A stretch of 64,000 nt of DNA, taken from positions 5,568,501 to 5,632,500 of the forward strand of contig NZ_JALJWR010000001.1 in assembly GCF_024169315.1 (NCBI RefSeq). Direction: 5' to 3'. Shown here piece by piece: positions 25,115 to 33,886 of this stretch (position 1 is its first letter; each line of letters begins with the position of its first letter). Source of the stretch: Pseudomonas migulae (GTDB lineage: Bacteria > Pseudomonadota > Gammaproteobacteria > Pseudomonadales > Pseudomonadaceae). A model generated the notes under the pieces. That model did no database searches and was not told the origin of the DNA. It saw only the letters and a list, made by a program, of their open reading frames with translations. The position numbers and the translations under genes were made by a program.

Positions 25115-26176
25115 ATGAGCGAACGAACGACTTCTGCAAGCTGGGCGATGGGGATTGTCAAAGCACTGGAGATGGACGGCCTGGATTGCCGGGTTCTGTT
25201 CAAGCAGCTGGGGCTCGACTACGCATCACTGGATGATCCGGATGCGCGCTTCCCGCAAGACTCCATGACGCGCCTCTGGCAGCGCGCCGTCGAGCTGTCC
25301 GGTAACCCGGCGATCGGCCTGAACATGGGTAAGGTGGTGCGACCGGCGTCCTTCCATGTGGCCGGTTATGCCTTGATGTCCAGTCGGACCCTGGCCGAGG
25401 GCTTTCAACGGCTGGTGCGTTACCAGCGGATCATTGCCGAAAGTGCCGACCTGAGTTTCCGCCTGCTGGATGAGGGTTATGCGCTGATTCTGACGGTCCA
25501 CGGCGACCATTTACCGCCGACCCGACAAAGTGCCGAAGCCTCGCTGGCCTGCGCGCTCGCGCTGTGCGGCTGGCTGACCGGGCGCACCCTGCAACCGCGC
25601 AAGGTGCTGGTGCAGGGCGAACAGCCCGCCGATCTCGAACCTTATAAACAAGCCTTCCATGCGCCGCTGGTGTTCAACGCGCCCTACGACGCGCTGATCT
25701 TCGAACGCGCCGACATGGAAGCACCGCTGCCGACCGCCAACGAGGCCATGGCGCTGTTGCATGACCGCTTTGCCGGCGAATACCTGGCTCGGTTTTCCGA
25801 GAGCCGCGTGACGCACAAGGCGCGTCAGGTGTTGTGCCGCTTGCTGCCACAGGGCGAACCCAAGCGCGATACCGTGGCGCAGACGTTGCACTTGTCGCAA
25901 CGGACGTTGCAGCGACGCTTGCAGGAAGAGGGCACAAGTTTTCAGACGTTGCTCGATGACACCCGGCGCGAACTGGCCGAGCAATACCTTGCGCAGCCCA
26001 CCATGACCTTGCTGGAAATTGCCTACCTGTTGGGGTTCGCCGATCCGAGCAACTTCTTCCGCGCCTTCCGACGCTGGTTCGACGCCACGCCCGGCGAGTA
26101 CCGGGTGCGGCTGATGGAAGCGCCGAATCGGATCAGTGACGCCAGAACGCCGGAATACACAGAACGAACACAGTAA
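25115..26176 (+). CDS. AraC-family regulator, OruR/ArgR-like arrangement
   Basis: 353 residues. The N-terminal arabinose-operon-regulator-type domain (about 20-210: CRVLFKQLGLDYASLDDPDARFPQDSMTRLWQRAVELSGNPAIGL) is followed by a C-terminal double HTH (LPQGEPKRDTVAQTLHLSQRTLQRRLQEEGTSFQTLLDDTRRELAEQYL; LLEIAYLLGFADPSNFFRAFRRWFDATPGEYR). This layout is common in Pseudomonas regulators of amino acid or lipid use. Its 3' end overlaps the convergent trkH by 44 bp. The target is not evident. Confidence 0.88.
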   Translation: MSERTTSASWAMGIVKALEMDGLDCRVLFKQLGLDYASLDDPDARFPQDSMTRLWQRAVELSGNPAIGLNMGKVVRPASFHVAGYALMSSRTLAEGFQRLVRYQRIIAESADLSFRLLDEGYALILTVHGDHLPPTRQSAEASLACALALCGWLTGRTLQPRKVLVQGEQPADLEPYKQAFHAPLVFNAPYDALIFERADMEAPLPTANEAMALLHDRFAGEYLARFSESRVTHKARQVLCRLLPQGEPKRDTVAQTLHLSQRTLQRRLQEEGTSFQTLLDDTRRELAEQYLAQPTMTLLEIAYLLGFADPSNFFRAFRRWFDATPGEYRVRLMEAPNRISDARTPEYTERTQ

Positions 26177-27587
26177 TGATCTCCAGTCGGCCGAGCAGCA
26201 TGCCGAACGAGAGGATCCACTTGGCGGCGTCCGGCAGGGTGGCGAAGTTGCCCGCCGGACCGATGGTCTCGCCCAGTCCCGGTCCGACGCCGGATACGGT
26301 ACTGGCCGCGCCGGTCAGCGCGGTCATCCAGTCGACGCCGAGCAGCGACAGCAGCAAGGCGATCACACAGATGGTGATGGCGAAGAAGAAGGAGAACGTC
26401 AGGATCGAACGCACGATCTCTTCGTCGAGTCGGTGGCCGTTGTACTTTTGCTTGATCACCGCGCGCGGGTGAATCAACTGGTTAAGGTTGGCCTTGAGCA
26501 GGATGTAGGCAACCTGGAAGCGGAAGATCTTGATCCCGCCCGCAGTCGATCCCGAGCAGCCGCCGACGAACCCCAGGTAAAAGAACAGCATCAGCGAGAA
26601 ATTGCCCCAGAGGCTGTAGTCCCCGAGTGCGAAACCGGTGGTCGTCACCACCGACGTCACGTTCAGCGCTACATGCCGCAGTGCGTCCAGCCAATGCAGC
26701 TGGGTGGTCCACCAGTACCAGGTGCCGAGCACCAGCCACGTCACCAGCAACATGCCGAGCAAACCTTGAACCTGCTGATCCTTGATCAGGGCCCGGCGGT
26801 TACCGCGCAAGGTCGCCACGTACAGGGTGAACGGCAGGCTGCCGAGAATCATGATGACGATCGCCACCCAGTGCACCGCCGGTTGCGTCCACTTGGCCAG
26901 GGATTGGTCGGAGGTGGAGAACCCGCCTGTGGAAATCGCTGACATCGCGTGGTTGATCGCATCGAACAGGCTCATTCCCGCCCACCAGAACGCCAGGCTG
27001 CCGAGAATGGTGATGCCGACGTAGGCCGCTACGATCAACCGCGCCACCATGTGCGAACGGGGCATGACTTTTTCGGAACGGTCCGACGACTCGGTCTGAA
27101 ACAGCCGCATGCCACCAATGCGAAGCAATGGCAGAATCGCGACCGCCATGCCGATAAAGCCGATGCCACCGATCCAGTGCAGCAATGAGCGCCACATCAG
27201 GATGCCGGGAGACATGTCATCCAGACGATTGAGCACGGTCGCGCCGGTGGCGGTGATGCCGGACATGCTTTCGAAGAACGAGTCGGTGTAGCTGATGTGC
27301 TGGGTCAACAGGAACGGCAGCGCGGCGAAGATGCACACCACCAGCCAGCTGCTGACCGTCAGCAGGTACATGTCTCGCGGACGCAGGTGCACGTGCTCGG
27401 GACGACCGGGAATGACCAGCGCGAGGCCGGCGACAAAGGTGATCATGCTGGCCCAGAGGAACGACGGCAGGTCGCCGGTGCGATCGAAAATCACCAGGGT
27501 CGCCATGGGCACGACCATGGCGATCGCCAGCGTGATCAGGAAGAGGCCGATGATGAAACCAATGAGACGTAAGGTCGGCAACGCCAT
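26133..27587 (-). CDS. trkH: Trk potassium transporter membrane subunit TrkH
   Basis: 484 residues, the standard TrkH length, with four M1-P-M2 selectivity-filter repeats (for example SMSGITATGATVLN, AMSAISTGGFSTSD, VTSVVTTTGFALGD and ASTVSGVGPGLGE). It forms the K+ channel-like pore that pairs with the cytosolic NAD-binding TrkA (not in the window). The start MALPTLRLIGF is chosen by family alignment and the first membrane helix. Single gene; its end overlaps the convergent AraC gene. Confidence 0.95.
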   Translation of the reverse strand: MALPTLRLIGFIIGLFLITLAIAMVVPMATLVIFDRTGDLPSFLWASMITFVAGLALVIPGRPEHVHLRPRDMYLLTVSSWLVVCIFAALPFLLTQHISYTDSFFESMSGITATGATVLNRLDDMSPGILMWRSLLHWIGGIGFIGMAVAILPLLRIGGMRLFQTESSDRSEKVMPRSHMVARLIVAAYVGITILGSLAFWWAGMSLFDAINHAMSAISTGGFSTSDQSLAKWTQPAVHWVAIVIMILGSLPFTLYVATLRGNRRALIKDQQVQGLLGMLLVTWLVLGTWYWWTTQLHWLDALRHVALNVTSVVTTTGFALGDYSLWGNFSLMLFFYLGFVGGCSGSTAGGIKIFRFQVAYILLKANLNQLIHPRAVIKQKYNGHRLDEEIVRSILTFSFFFAITICVIALLLSLLGVDWMTALTGAASTVSGVGPGLGETIGPAGNFATLPDAAKWILSFGMLLGRLEIITVFVLCIPAFWRH

Positions 27588-27709
27588 GAAGTCCGCTCGG
27601 GCTGAAAGTAGGAAGGGCGCCATTCTACCCGTGGGGCAGGGCATGTAAACCGGCATCCCTGTGGCACTTGCAGCTAGAATGGCCAGACATTTTTTTCAGG
27701 AGGTGGCCG

Positions 27710-28279
27710 ATGCAGGCTCTCGACGCTTTGCTCAACCGTGTTTCCGTTCCACGACTGGTCGATCCGGCCCCCACCGCCGAGCAGCGCGAAGTGCTGTTTG
27801 GTGCCGCGATGCGTGCGCCGGACCACGGCCATTTGCAGCCTTGGCGCTTCCTGACCGTCGAAGGCGCAGCGCGTGAGCAGATGGGCGAGTTGCTGGCCGA
27901 AGCCGCGAAACTGCAGGACGGCGACGTGTCCGAAGCCGCGCTGGACAAGGCGCGCAACGGCCCGCTGCGCGCCCCGCTGGTGGTCGTGGTGATCGCGCGG
28001 TTGCAGGATCACGTCAAATATCCGAAGTCCGAGCAACTGCTGGCAGCTGGCTGTGCGGCGCACGGAATTTTGCTGGCCGCGTATGCGCAGGGAATTGGCG
28101 CGGTGTGGCGCACCGGTGAGCTGGCCTATTCGGCGCATGTGGCCAAAGGGTTGGGTTTGGCGGAAGGGGAAGAGGTGATTGCGTTTCTTTACCTGGGTAC
28201 GCCGCAGAAAGAGCCGCGTGTTGCGGAGAAGGTTGACCTCGCCGAATTTGTCAGCGCCTGGCTGCCTTTGAAAGCCTGA
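27710..28279 (+). CDS. Nitroreductase family protein (YdjA-like)
   Basis: 189-residue FMN-dependent oxidoreductase: MQALDALLNRVSVPRLVDPAPTAEQREVLFGAAMRAPDHGHLQPWRF carries the FMN-binding start of the YdjA subgroup, and LAAGCAAHGILLAAYAQGIGAVWRTG binds the FMN and dimer partner. The physiological substrate is unknown. AGGAGG 6 nt upstream fixes the start. Confidence 0.9.
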   Translation: MQALDALLNRVSVPRLVDPAPTAEQREVLFGAAMRAPDHGHLQPWRFLTVEGAAREQMGELLAEAAKLQDGDVSEAALDKARNGPLRAPLVVVVIARLQDHVKYPKSEQLLAAGCAAHGILLAAYAQGIGAVWRTGELAYSAHVAKGLGLAEGEEVIAFLYLGTPQKEPRVAEKVDLAEFVSAWLPLKA

Positions 28280-28286
28280 AGATCAA

Positions 28287-28385
28287 AAGCTTCGCGGGCA
28301 AGCCTTGCTCCTACAGGTTATGAAGTGTTCACGAAACCGTGGCACGACACATAACCTGTAGGAGCAAGGCTTGCCCGCGAAAGCG
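28287..28385. repeat. REPIN variant (CTACAGGTTAT arms) plus a lone REP at 28421-28447
   Basis: Arms TTCGCGGGCAAGCCTTGCTC and its complement with an ATAACCTGTAGGAG core differ from the main family. A single REP (CGCGAGCAAGCCCGC) follows before the end of cpxA. Confidence 0.85.
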
Positions 28386-28452
28386 TCGGCACATTCAACA
28401 TCTCTGTTGAACGTTAAATCGTCTTCGCGAGCAAGCCCGCACCCAGAAGGGG

Positions 28453-29793
28453 TCAGGGCTGAACGACGGCACCCGGCACCAACGGCAATTCCAGGCTGGC
28501 GATGAATCCGCCATCCGGATGATTGGCCAGCACCAGACTTCCGCCATGCCGCTCCGCTGCCCGGCGCGCAATCGCCAACCCCAGGCCGTGACCCGCCGCC
28601 GTCTGCCCCGGCGCCCGATAGAACGGTTCACCCAGCTGATTCAAATGCTCGGCATCCACGCCGGGACCATGGTCGCGCACACTTACTACAATCCGCTCAC
28701 CCTGCCGCACCGCCTGCATCTCGATCGATCGCCCCACCGGGTTAAAGCGCTGGGCATTGCGCAGCAGGTTGTCCACGGCGCGCTCGATCATCGTCGGCCA
28801 CCCTTTCATATTCAATTGCGGTTCGGCGTCGAGGCTAACGGTCTGCTCCGGCGAACCCAATTGCGCATCCTTTTGCAGCGTGTTGAGCAGCGCATTCAGG
28901 TCAACGTCTTCAGCACTGGCGTTGTCGGCATCGACCCGTGCCAGCACCAGAATCTCGCTGATCAGCGCTTCGAGCCGGTCGCACTCGCGGGTCAGGCGCG
29001 GCGAGAGTTTTTCCCGCTCCTCGGGGCTGGCCCGTTCCGCCAGTGCCAGTGCAATGCGCAGCCGGGCGAGAGGCGAACGCAATTCGTGGGACACATCGCG
29101 CAGCAGTTGCCGCTGACTGCTGATCAGGCTTTGCAGGCGTGCGCCCATGCGGTTGAAATCATTGGCCAGTACGCCGAACTCGTCGCGACGGTTAGCGAGC
29201 TTCACCAGGCTGTTTTGCTGGTACGTGGTTTGCCCCAGATCATGCACCGCGCCGCGCAGGCGGCTTAGTGGACGGGTGATGGACAAGGTCACGAACAGGC
29301 TGAACAGGGTCAGCACCACGAGGGCGATGCCCAGCGCACTCAGTGGCCAGAGCAGGCTTTCGCGGTGCCACGCGTCCAGTTCGGGGTGCGGGATGCGGTA
29401 GATCAGCAGGTAGGTGTCGCCGGTTTTGGCGCTGGTGTATTCGTCGGTCAGACGACGCCACGGCAGGCGCCGATCGTCGTTGTTCTGCCGTGCTTCGAAG
29501 GCCGCGGCGCGGCGAGGGAAGGTGCCACGAACGACGGGGTCACCGCTCTCGTTAAGCACCTGAACGTCGATGTGATACTGGCGTTTGCGCTGCTCCAGAA
29601 TGTCCTGGGCGGCTTCTTCGCCTTGTGCTTCGTAGGTCTGCGTCCACTGTTCGGCCAGGGTGTTGAGGCCCGGGTGGCGGCTGAGAATCCACGCATCCTG
29701 GTTAAGCATGTGCCCGAGCAGAATGGACAGCCCTGCCACCAGAGCGATGGCCAGCCAGAAGCTGGCCAGGATACGCCAGAACAATGAACGCAC
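28453..29793 (-). CDS. cpxA: Sensor histidine kinase CpxA-like
   Basis: 446 residues. A TM helix lies at about 7-27, a periplasmic sensor domain at about 30-150, and a second TM at about 152-175 (LLWPLSALGIALVVLTLFSLFVTL). HAMP, a HisKA box (QLLRDVSHELRSPLARLRIAL, phosphoaccepting His) and an HATPase with N box DNLLRNAQRF and G boxes HGPGVD and GHGLGLAI follow. GTG start with GAGGA 5 nt upstream. It is the last gene of a cpxR - spy - cpxA run on the same strand, the order known from P. aeruginosa PA3204-PA3206. It senses envelope stress and phosphorylates CpxR. Confidence 0.88.
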   Translation of the reverse strand: MRSLFWRILASFWLAIALVAGLSILLGHMLNQDAWILSRHPGLNTLAEQWTQTYEAQGEEAAQDILEQRKRQYHIDVQVLNESGDPVVRGTFPRRAAAFEARQNNDDRRLPWRRLTDEYTSAKTGDTYLLIYRIPHPELDAWHRESLLWPLSALGIALVVLTLFSLFVTLSITRPLSRLRGAVHDLGQTTYQQNSLVKLANRRDEFGVLANDFNRMGARLQSLISSQRQLLRDVSHELRSPLARLRIALALAERASPEEREKLSPRLTRECDRLEALISEILVLARVDADNASAEDVDLNALLNTLQKDAQLGSPEQTVSLDAEPQLNMKGWPTMIERAVDNLLRNAQRFNPVGRSIEMQAVRQGERIVVSVRDHGPGVDAEHLNQLGEPFYRAPGQTAAGHGLGLAIARRAAERHGGSLVLANHPDGGFIASLELPLVPGAVVQP

Positions 29794-29820
29794 AGAAAAT
29801 CCTCAAACAAACACAGATCA

Positions 29821-29913
29821 ATGTGGGAGCGGGCTTGCTCGCGAAAGCGGTGTGTCAGGCAAAGTATTTGTTGATTGATACACCGCTTTCGCGAGCAAGC
29901 CCGCTCCCACATT
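29821..29913. repeat. REPIN between cpxA and the Spy-like gene
   Basis: Arms ATGTGGGAGCGGGCTTGCTC and complement, with extended GCGAAAGCGGTGT pairing inside. Near-perfect long hairpin. Confidence 0.9.
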
Positions 29914-29930
29914 TGAACTGAATGGTGTCA

Positions 29931-29957
29931 GACCCAACGGGGTTTAGCCGTTGGGTC
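29931..29957. terminator. Hairpin downstream of the Spy-like gene
   Basis: Perfect 10-bp stem GACCCAACGG / CCGTTGGGTC with a 7-nt loop, starting 13 nt past the Spy stop. No U-tract, so it may protect or attenuate rather than terminate. Confidence 0.4.
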
Positions 29958-29970
29958 CAGGGTTAGCGCA

Positions 29971-30420
29971 TTATTGCGCTTTTTGCGGTTGTTGCGCTTT
30001 CCACGCCTTGAACTCGGCCCATTCGGCGCGGCGCTCAGCCCGTTTTTTCTGGATCTCGTCGAATTGCTTCTGTTGATCCGGTTTCAGCAGGGCGCGCACA
30101 TCGGCCTCGGCTTTCTTGTGGTTGGCGGCCATTTCGTCCTTCATGGCTTTCTGGTCCGCTGGCGAGAGTTTTTCCAGGTACTTGTCGACCACTTGCTTAC
30201 GCTCGTGCATCTGCTCGCCCATGATCTTGCGGATCTGCTCGCGCTGTTCGCGGCTCAGGTCCAGTTGGCTGTACGGGCCTTTGCCGTGCATGCCGTGCAT
30301 CTGACCGCCGTGGCGCGAACCGTCCATCGGGCCACCCATCGGGCCGGCACCTTCAGGCATGGCCATGGCAACGGTTGGCAGGGCGGCAGCGAACATCAGA
30401 GCGATAAGAGTCTTGCGCAT
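29971..30420 (-). CDS. Spy/CpxP-family periplasmic stress protein
   Basis: 149 residues. Signal peptide MRKTLIALMFAAALPTVAMA, then a Met/Gly/His-rich stretch (MGGPMDGSRHGGQMHGMHGKG, possibly metal binding), and helical LTxxQ-type motifs (LDLSREQREQIRKIMGEQ; LLKPDQQKQFDEIQKKR). Spy/CpxP proteins are periplasmic chaperones and CpxA inhibitors. The position between cpxR and cpxA supports a CpxP-like role. Confidence 0.88.
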   Translation of the reverse strand: MRKTLIALMFAAALPTVAMAMPEGAGPMGGPMDGSRHGGQMHGMHGKGPYSQLDLSREQREQIRKIMGEQMHERKQVVDKYLEKLSPADQKAMKDEMAANHKKAEADVRALLKPDQQKQFDEIQKKRAERRAEWAEFKAWKAQQPQKAQ

Positions 30421-30553
30421 GGTGAATCTCCTTGTCTCGTTCCCGGTACGTTCCGGATGAGTTCAGATTACGGAGATCAAGGTCAGCGGCGGTCAGCGGA
30501 GCGTAAAGCTTGGGTAAAGACGGTTTCTCGCCGACCTTACAAACACGCAGACC

Positions 30554-30655
30554 CCTGTAGGAGCGAGTTTGCTCGCGATGGACGTCAACGATTACGCGTG
30601 CTGTCTGGATAAACGCGTTGTCCCGACGTTTTTCGCGAGCAAGCTCGCTCCTACT
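30554..30655. repeat. REPIN variant between cpxR and the Spy-like gene
   Basis: Arms CTGTAGGAGCGAGTTTGCTC and complement TTTCGCGAGCAAGCTCGCTC. It sits in the 255-bp gap that separates cpxR from spy. Confidence 0.88.
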
Positions 30656-30675
30656 AGAGCCTCGCAGATGACATA

Positions 30676-31353
30676 TCAGAGGCTGTAGTAGTAACCACGG
30701 CTGCGCAGGGCAACGATGCGCGGGCGGCCGTCGGGGTGGGGGCCGATCTTTTTACGCAGATTGCTGACGTGCATGTCCAGGCTGCGGTCGTACAGGGTCA
30801 GTTTGCGGCCGAGGGCGATCTGCGCCAGTTCCTGCTTGTCGAGCGGTTCGCCAGGCTGTTTGAGCAGGGCTTCGAGCAAGCGGCTTTCGGACACGGTGAG
30901 GGTGAATTCCTGTTCATCGATGCTGACCACGCCACGCACCGGGCTGAAACACAGGTCGCCCAGTTCGAGCTGGCTGGACACCGCCGCCGGATGGCTGCGG
31001 CGCAAGACGGCGCGCAGGCGAGCGGTCAGTTCCCGTGGGTCGCAGGGTTTGGCGAGGTAATCGTCGGCGCCCAGTTCCAGGCCGAGGATGCGGTCCAGCG
31101 GTTCGCCGCGGGCCGAAAGCATCAGCACCGGCAAGTCCGGGTGATCGCTGCGCAATTGCTTGAGTAATTCCAGACCGCTGCCGTCCGGCAGCATCACGTC
31201 CAGCACCACGGCCGCCGGGGACGTTTCGGCCAGCGCACGACGGGCGCTCTGGCCGTCGTGGCAGGCACGGACCTGGAAGCCTTCCTGGCTCAGCCAACTG
31301 ACCAGCAGCTCACACAGCTCCTGGTCGTCATCAATTAATAACAGCTCGCTCAT
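30676..31353 (-). CDS. cpxR: Response regulator CpxR-like (OmpR family)
   Basis: 225 residues. The receiver domain has acidic DDD near residues 8-10, phosphoacceptor Asp52 (VVLDVMLPDGSG) and a switch Lys in DDYLAKPCDPREL. The winged-helix output domain ends RPRIVALRSRGYYYSL. Partner of the CpxA-like kinase. It is preceded by the coiled-coil membrane protein gene with a 7-bp gap, so the two are cotranscribed. Confidence 0.9.
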   Translation of the reverse strand: MSELLLIDDDQELCELLVSWLSQEGFQVRACHDGQSARRALAETSPAAVVLDVMLPDGSGLELLKQLRSDHPDLPVLMLSARGEPLDRILGLELGADDYLAKPCDPRELTARLRAVLRRSHPAAVSSQLELGDLCFSPVRGVVSIDEQEFTLTVSESRLLEALLKQPGEPLDKQELAQIALGRKLTLYDRSLDMHVSNLRKKIGPHPDGRPRIVALRSRGYYYSL

Positions 31354-31360
31354 GACTCAC

Positions 31361-31759
31361 TCAATTTAGCCATTGTCGACGTTTTCGACTTGCACCACTG
31401 GCGAAGATACCGCAGAGCAGGGCCAATAGCGCTACTCCCGCGCCGATCACGAACCATTGCTGCTGGTCTGTGAGAAAACGCGGCAGCGGACTGCTGGCCT
31501 GGGCTTCCTTGAGTTGCAGCTTCAGACGCTGGTTCTCCTGGCGCAACCGGCTCAGCTGAACGCTTTCACGTTCGGCATCGGCATTTTGCAGTTGTTTGCT
31601 CAGTTCTTCTCGTTGCTGTTCGCTCACCTTCAAGCGCTGCTGCAACTCGGTGATCTGGCTGCCGGCGCTCAAGGACAGCGGCGTTGCGCTTTCTTCACCG
31701 TGGGCAGGCGCCACGATCGACAACGTGACCAACATCAGACACAACGGACCTTTGCGCAT
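31361..31759 (-). CDS. Small exported coiled-coil protein with C-terminal membrane helix
   Basis: 132 residues. Signal peptide MRKGPLCLMLVTLSIVAPAHG, then a charged coiled coil (ITELQQRLKVSEQQREELSKQLQ through LRQENQRLKLQLKE) and a membrane helix near the C-terminus (WFVIGAGVALLALLCGIFASG) with a basic tail. Its layout resembles the end of TIGR04211-type proteins but the SH3 domain is missing. Function unknown; the tight link to cpxR suggests an envelope role. AGGAG 6 nt upstream fixes the start, so long upstream extensions are not used. Confidence 0.8.
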   Translation of the reverse strand: MRKGPLCLMLVTLSIVAPAHGEESATPLSLSAGSQITELQQRLKVSEQQREELSKQLQNADAERESVQLSRLRQENQRLKLQLKEAQASSPLPRFLTDQQQWFVIGAGVALLALLCGIFASGASRKRRQWLN

Positions 31760-31896
31760 CGGAGCTCCTGATTCCAATCGATTATTGGGCAGGTTGTCGG
31801 CAGGCAAACGAGAATAATGAGCGATTGAGAGCGCGATGAACCAAGAAGGTTCATCGCGTGGGACTAATGCTGTTCGCTTAGAAGGGTCACACATAC

Positions 31897-32024
31897 TTTT
31901 GTGGCGAGGGGATTTATCCCCGTTCGGCTGCGAAGCAGTCGTAAAAAAAGACAACTAGGTTTGTCTGAATACTGCCGGGGGCCGCTTCGCGACCCAACGG
32001 GGATAAATCCCCTCGCCACAAAAG
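31897..32024. repeat. Second-family REP pair (TGTGGCGAGGGGATTTATCCCC arms)
   Basis: Arms TTTGTGGCGAGGGGATTTA and its complement about 90 bp apart, with internal CTGCGAAGCAG. The right arm directly touches the stop codon of yciI. Confidence 0.88.
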
Positions 32025-32324
32025 CTACGGAAGGACTTGCTTGAACGGCTTGACGGAAACGTTGGCATAGACGCCTGCGGCGATGTACGGATCGGCGTCG
32101 GCCCAGGCCTGGGCGGCGCTCAGGGAATCGAATTCGGCGACGATCAGGCTGCCGGTGAAACCCGCAGCGCCCGGATCATTGCTGTCGACCGCCGGGTTCG
32201 GGCCGGCCAATACGATACGACCTTCGCCCTTGAGCACTTGCAGGCGCTCAAGGTGTGCAGGCCGTGCGGCCAGGCGGGCTTCCAGGGAGTTGGCGACGTC
32301 TGTGGCAACGATTGCGTAAAGCAT
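32025..32324 (-). CDS. yciI: YciI family protein
   Basis: 99 residues: [31 protein letters not shown], then [42 protein letters not shown]. Ferredoxin-like YciI/YCII fold with the conserved His in RPAHLERL and Asp in ADPY. The biochemical role is not known. It begins one base after the stop of the septation protein gene, so the two are cotranscribed. Confidence 0.9.
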   Translation of the reverse strand: MLYAIVATDVANSLEARLAARPAHLERLQVLKGEGRIVLAGPNPAVDSNDPGAAGFTGSLIVAEFDSLSAAQAWADADPYIAAGVYANVSVKPFKQVLP

Positions 32325-32325
32325 G

Positions 32326-32922
32326 TCAGTCCTCGGTTTTTGGCGTGGTGGTATCGGCGTCATGCAGGTGGCGGGACAGGTAAATACCCTGAGCGACCAG
32401 GAACAACAGTGTCATGCCCAGGCTGCCGAAGACTTTGAAGTCGACCCAGTATTCCTGGAACGTGAACGCGACGAACAGGTTGGCGGCACCGCAAAACAGG
32501 AAGAACGCGATCCAGGCGATGTTCAGGCGAGTCCAGACCATGTCCGGCAGGGTCAGCGCGTGGCCCATGATGCGCTTGATCAGCAGTTGGTCACCGATGA
32601 AGTGACTACCGATGAACGCCAGCGCAAACAGCCAGTTGACCACCGGGGCTTTCCATTTCAGGAAGGTCTCGCTGTGAAACGCCAGGGTCAGGCTACCGAA
32701 GACCAGGCAGGCGATGAGGGTCAGCCACTGGCTCTTTTCCAGCTTGCGCTGCTTGATGAAGAGCGTGCCGTAGACGACCAGGGAGCTGATGATCAGCATC
32801 GCGGTGGCGCTGTAGATGCCCCCGACAGTCAGTTGATGACCGCCAATGTCAACGACCCGTGGGTCGATCTTGAAAACAATGAAAAACAGCAGAAGCGGGA
32901 TGAAATCGATGAATTGTTTCAC
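32326..32922 (-). CDS. yciB: Septation protein A / inner-membrane protein YciB
   Basis: 198 residues, five to six membrane helices, with the conserved N-terminus [25 protein letters not shown] and the core [24 protein letters not shown]. The family affects cell-envelope synthesis and division. GTG at 32922 places the family-typical KQFIDF directly after the start; the ribosome site is weak. Divergent from the PHP-domain gene. Confidence 0.92.
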   Translation of the reverse strand: MKQFIDFIPLLLFFIVFKIDPRVVDIGGHQLTVGGIYSATAMLIISSLVVYGTLFIKQRKLEKSQWLTLIACLVFGSLTLAFHSETFLKWKAPVVNWLFALAFIGSHFIGDQLLIKRIMGHALTLPDMVWTRLNIAWIAFFLFCGAANLFVAFTFQEYWVDFKVFGSLGMTLLFLVAQGIYLSRHLHDADTTTPKTED

Positions 32923-33009
32923 AATGGCAGCCAGAAGCAGGATGTGGCGGCATAATAACAAACATATGGGCGCGCGATAGCGCCAGCTGATTTGAGGTTA
33001 CACATCCCC

Positions 33010-33873
33010 GTGAATGTCGATTTGCACTGCCATAGCACTGCCTCCGATGGCGCTCTAGCGCCTGCTGTCCTGGTGGCGCGTGCGTTCGAGAAAGGCGTGC
33101 GAGTCCTGGCCTTGACCGATCACGACACCCTCGAAGGCCTCGACGAGGCCCGCAGCGCGGCAACGGCGCTGGGGATGCAACTGGTCAATGGCGTCGAATT
33201 GTCCTGCACCTGGGGTGGCGCGACCATCCATGTGTTGGGTTACGGATTTGATGTGAATGCAACGCCGTTGGTCGAAGCAATCGCTAAATTGCACGATGGC
33301 CGTTGGCTACGGTCCGAAGAAATAAGCCGCAAGTTGGCGTTGAAGGGCATGCCGGGTGCGCTGGAAGGTGCCCGGGCGATCCAGCAGGAACTGGGCGACA
33401 GCGGTAACGCGCCGGCCCGTCCGCACTTCGCCGACTGGATGGTGCGCGAAGGTTTCGTCAAGGATCGCGCCGAAGCGTTCCGCAAATGGCTGGGCGCCGG
33501 CAAGCTGGGGGACGTCAAGCAACACTGGCCGACCCTGGAAGAGACGGTCGAAACCCTGCGTGCGGCCAAAGCCTGGGTGAGCCTGGCGCACCCGTGGCAC
33601 TACGATTTCACTCGCAGCAAGCGTCGCCGCCTGATTGCCGACTATATTCAAGCAGGTGGCCATGCGATCGAAGTGGTCAATGGCCATCAGCCCGCCGAAC
33701 AGGTGGGCAGCCTGGCGATTCTAGCTCGCGAGTTCGGTCTGCTGGTCAGCGCCGGCAGTGATTTTCATGGCCCTGGAGGCTGGTCCGAGATCGGTGAATA
33801 CCGCCCGCTCCCGGAGGATCTGCCACCACTTTGGTGTCGATTCAAACATGACCCAATTATTGCCGCCGTCTGA
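33010..33873 (+). CDS. rnm: PHP-domain 5'-3' exonuclease (RNase AM / YciV, formerly TrpH)
   Basis: 287 residues with PHP metal-binding motifs: NVDLHCHSTASDG, VLALTDHDTLEG, NGVELSC, SLAHPWHYD and SAGSDFHGPG. In E. coli this family trims the 5' ends of rRNAs and degrades short nucleotides. GTG at 33010 matches the family start; GAGG is rather far upstream (12 nt). It is first in a run with yciO, scpA and scpB. Confidence 0.88.
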   Translation: MNVDLHCHSTASDGALAPAVLVARAFEKGVRVLALTDHDTLEGLDEARSAATALGMQLVNGVELSCTWGGATIHVLGYGFDVNATPLVEAIAKLHDGRWLRSEEISRKLALKGMPGALEGARAIQQELGDSGNAPARPHFADWMVREGFVKDRAEAFRKWLGAGKLGDVKQHWPTLEETVETLRAAKAWVSLAHPWHYDFTRSKRRRLIADYIQAGGHAIEVVNGHQPAEQVGSLAILAREFGLLVSAGSDFHGPGGWSEIGEYRPLPEDLPPLWCRFKHDPIIAAV

Positions 33874-33886
33874 ACAGGTAGAGAAT

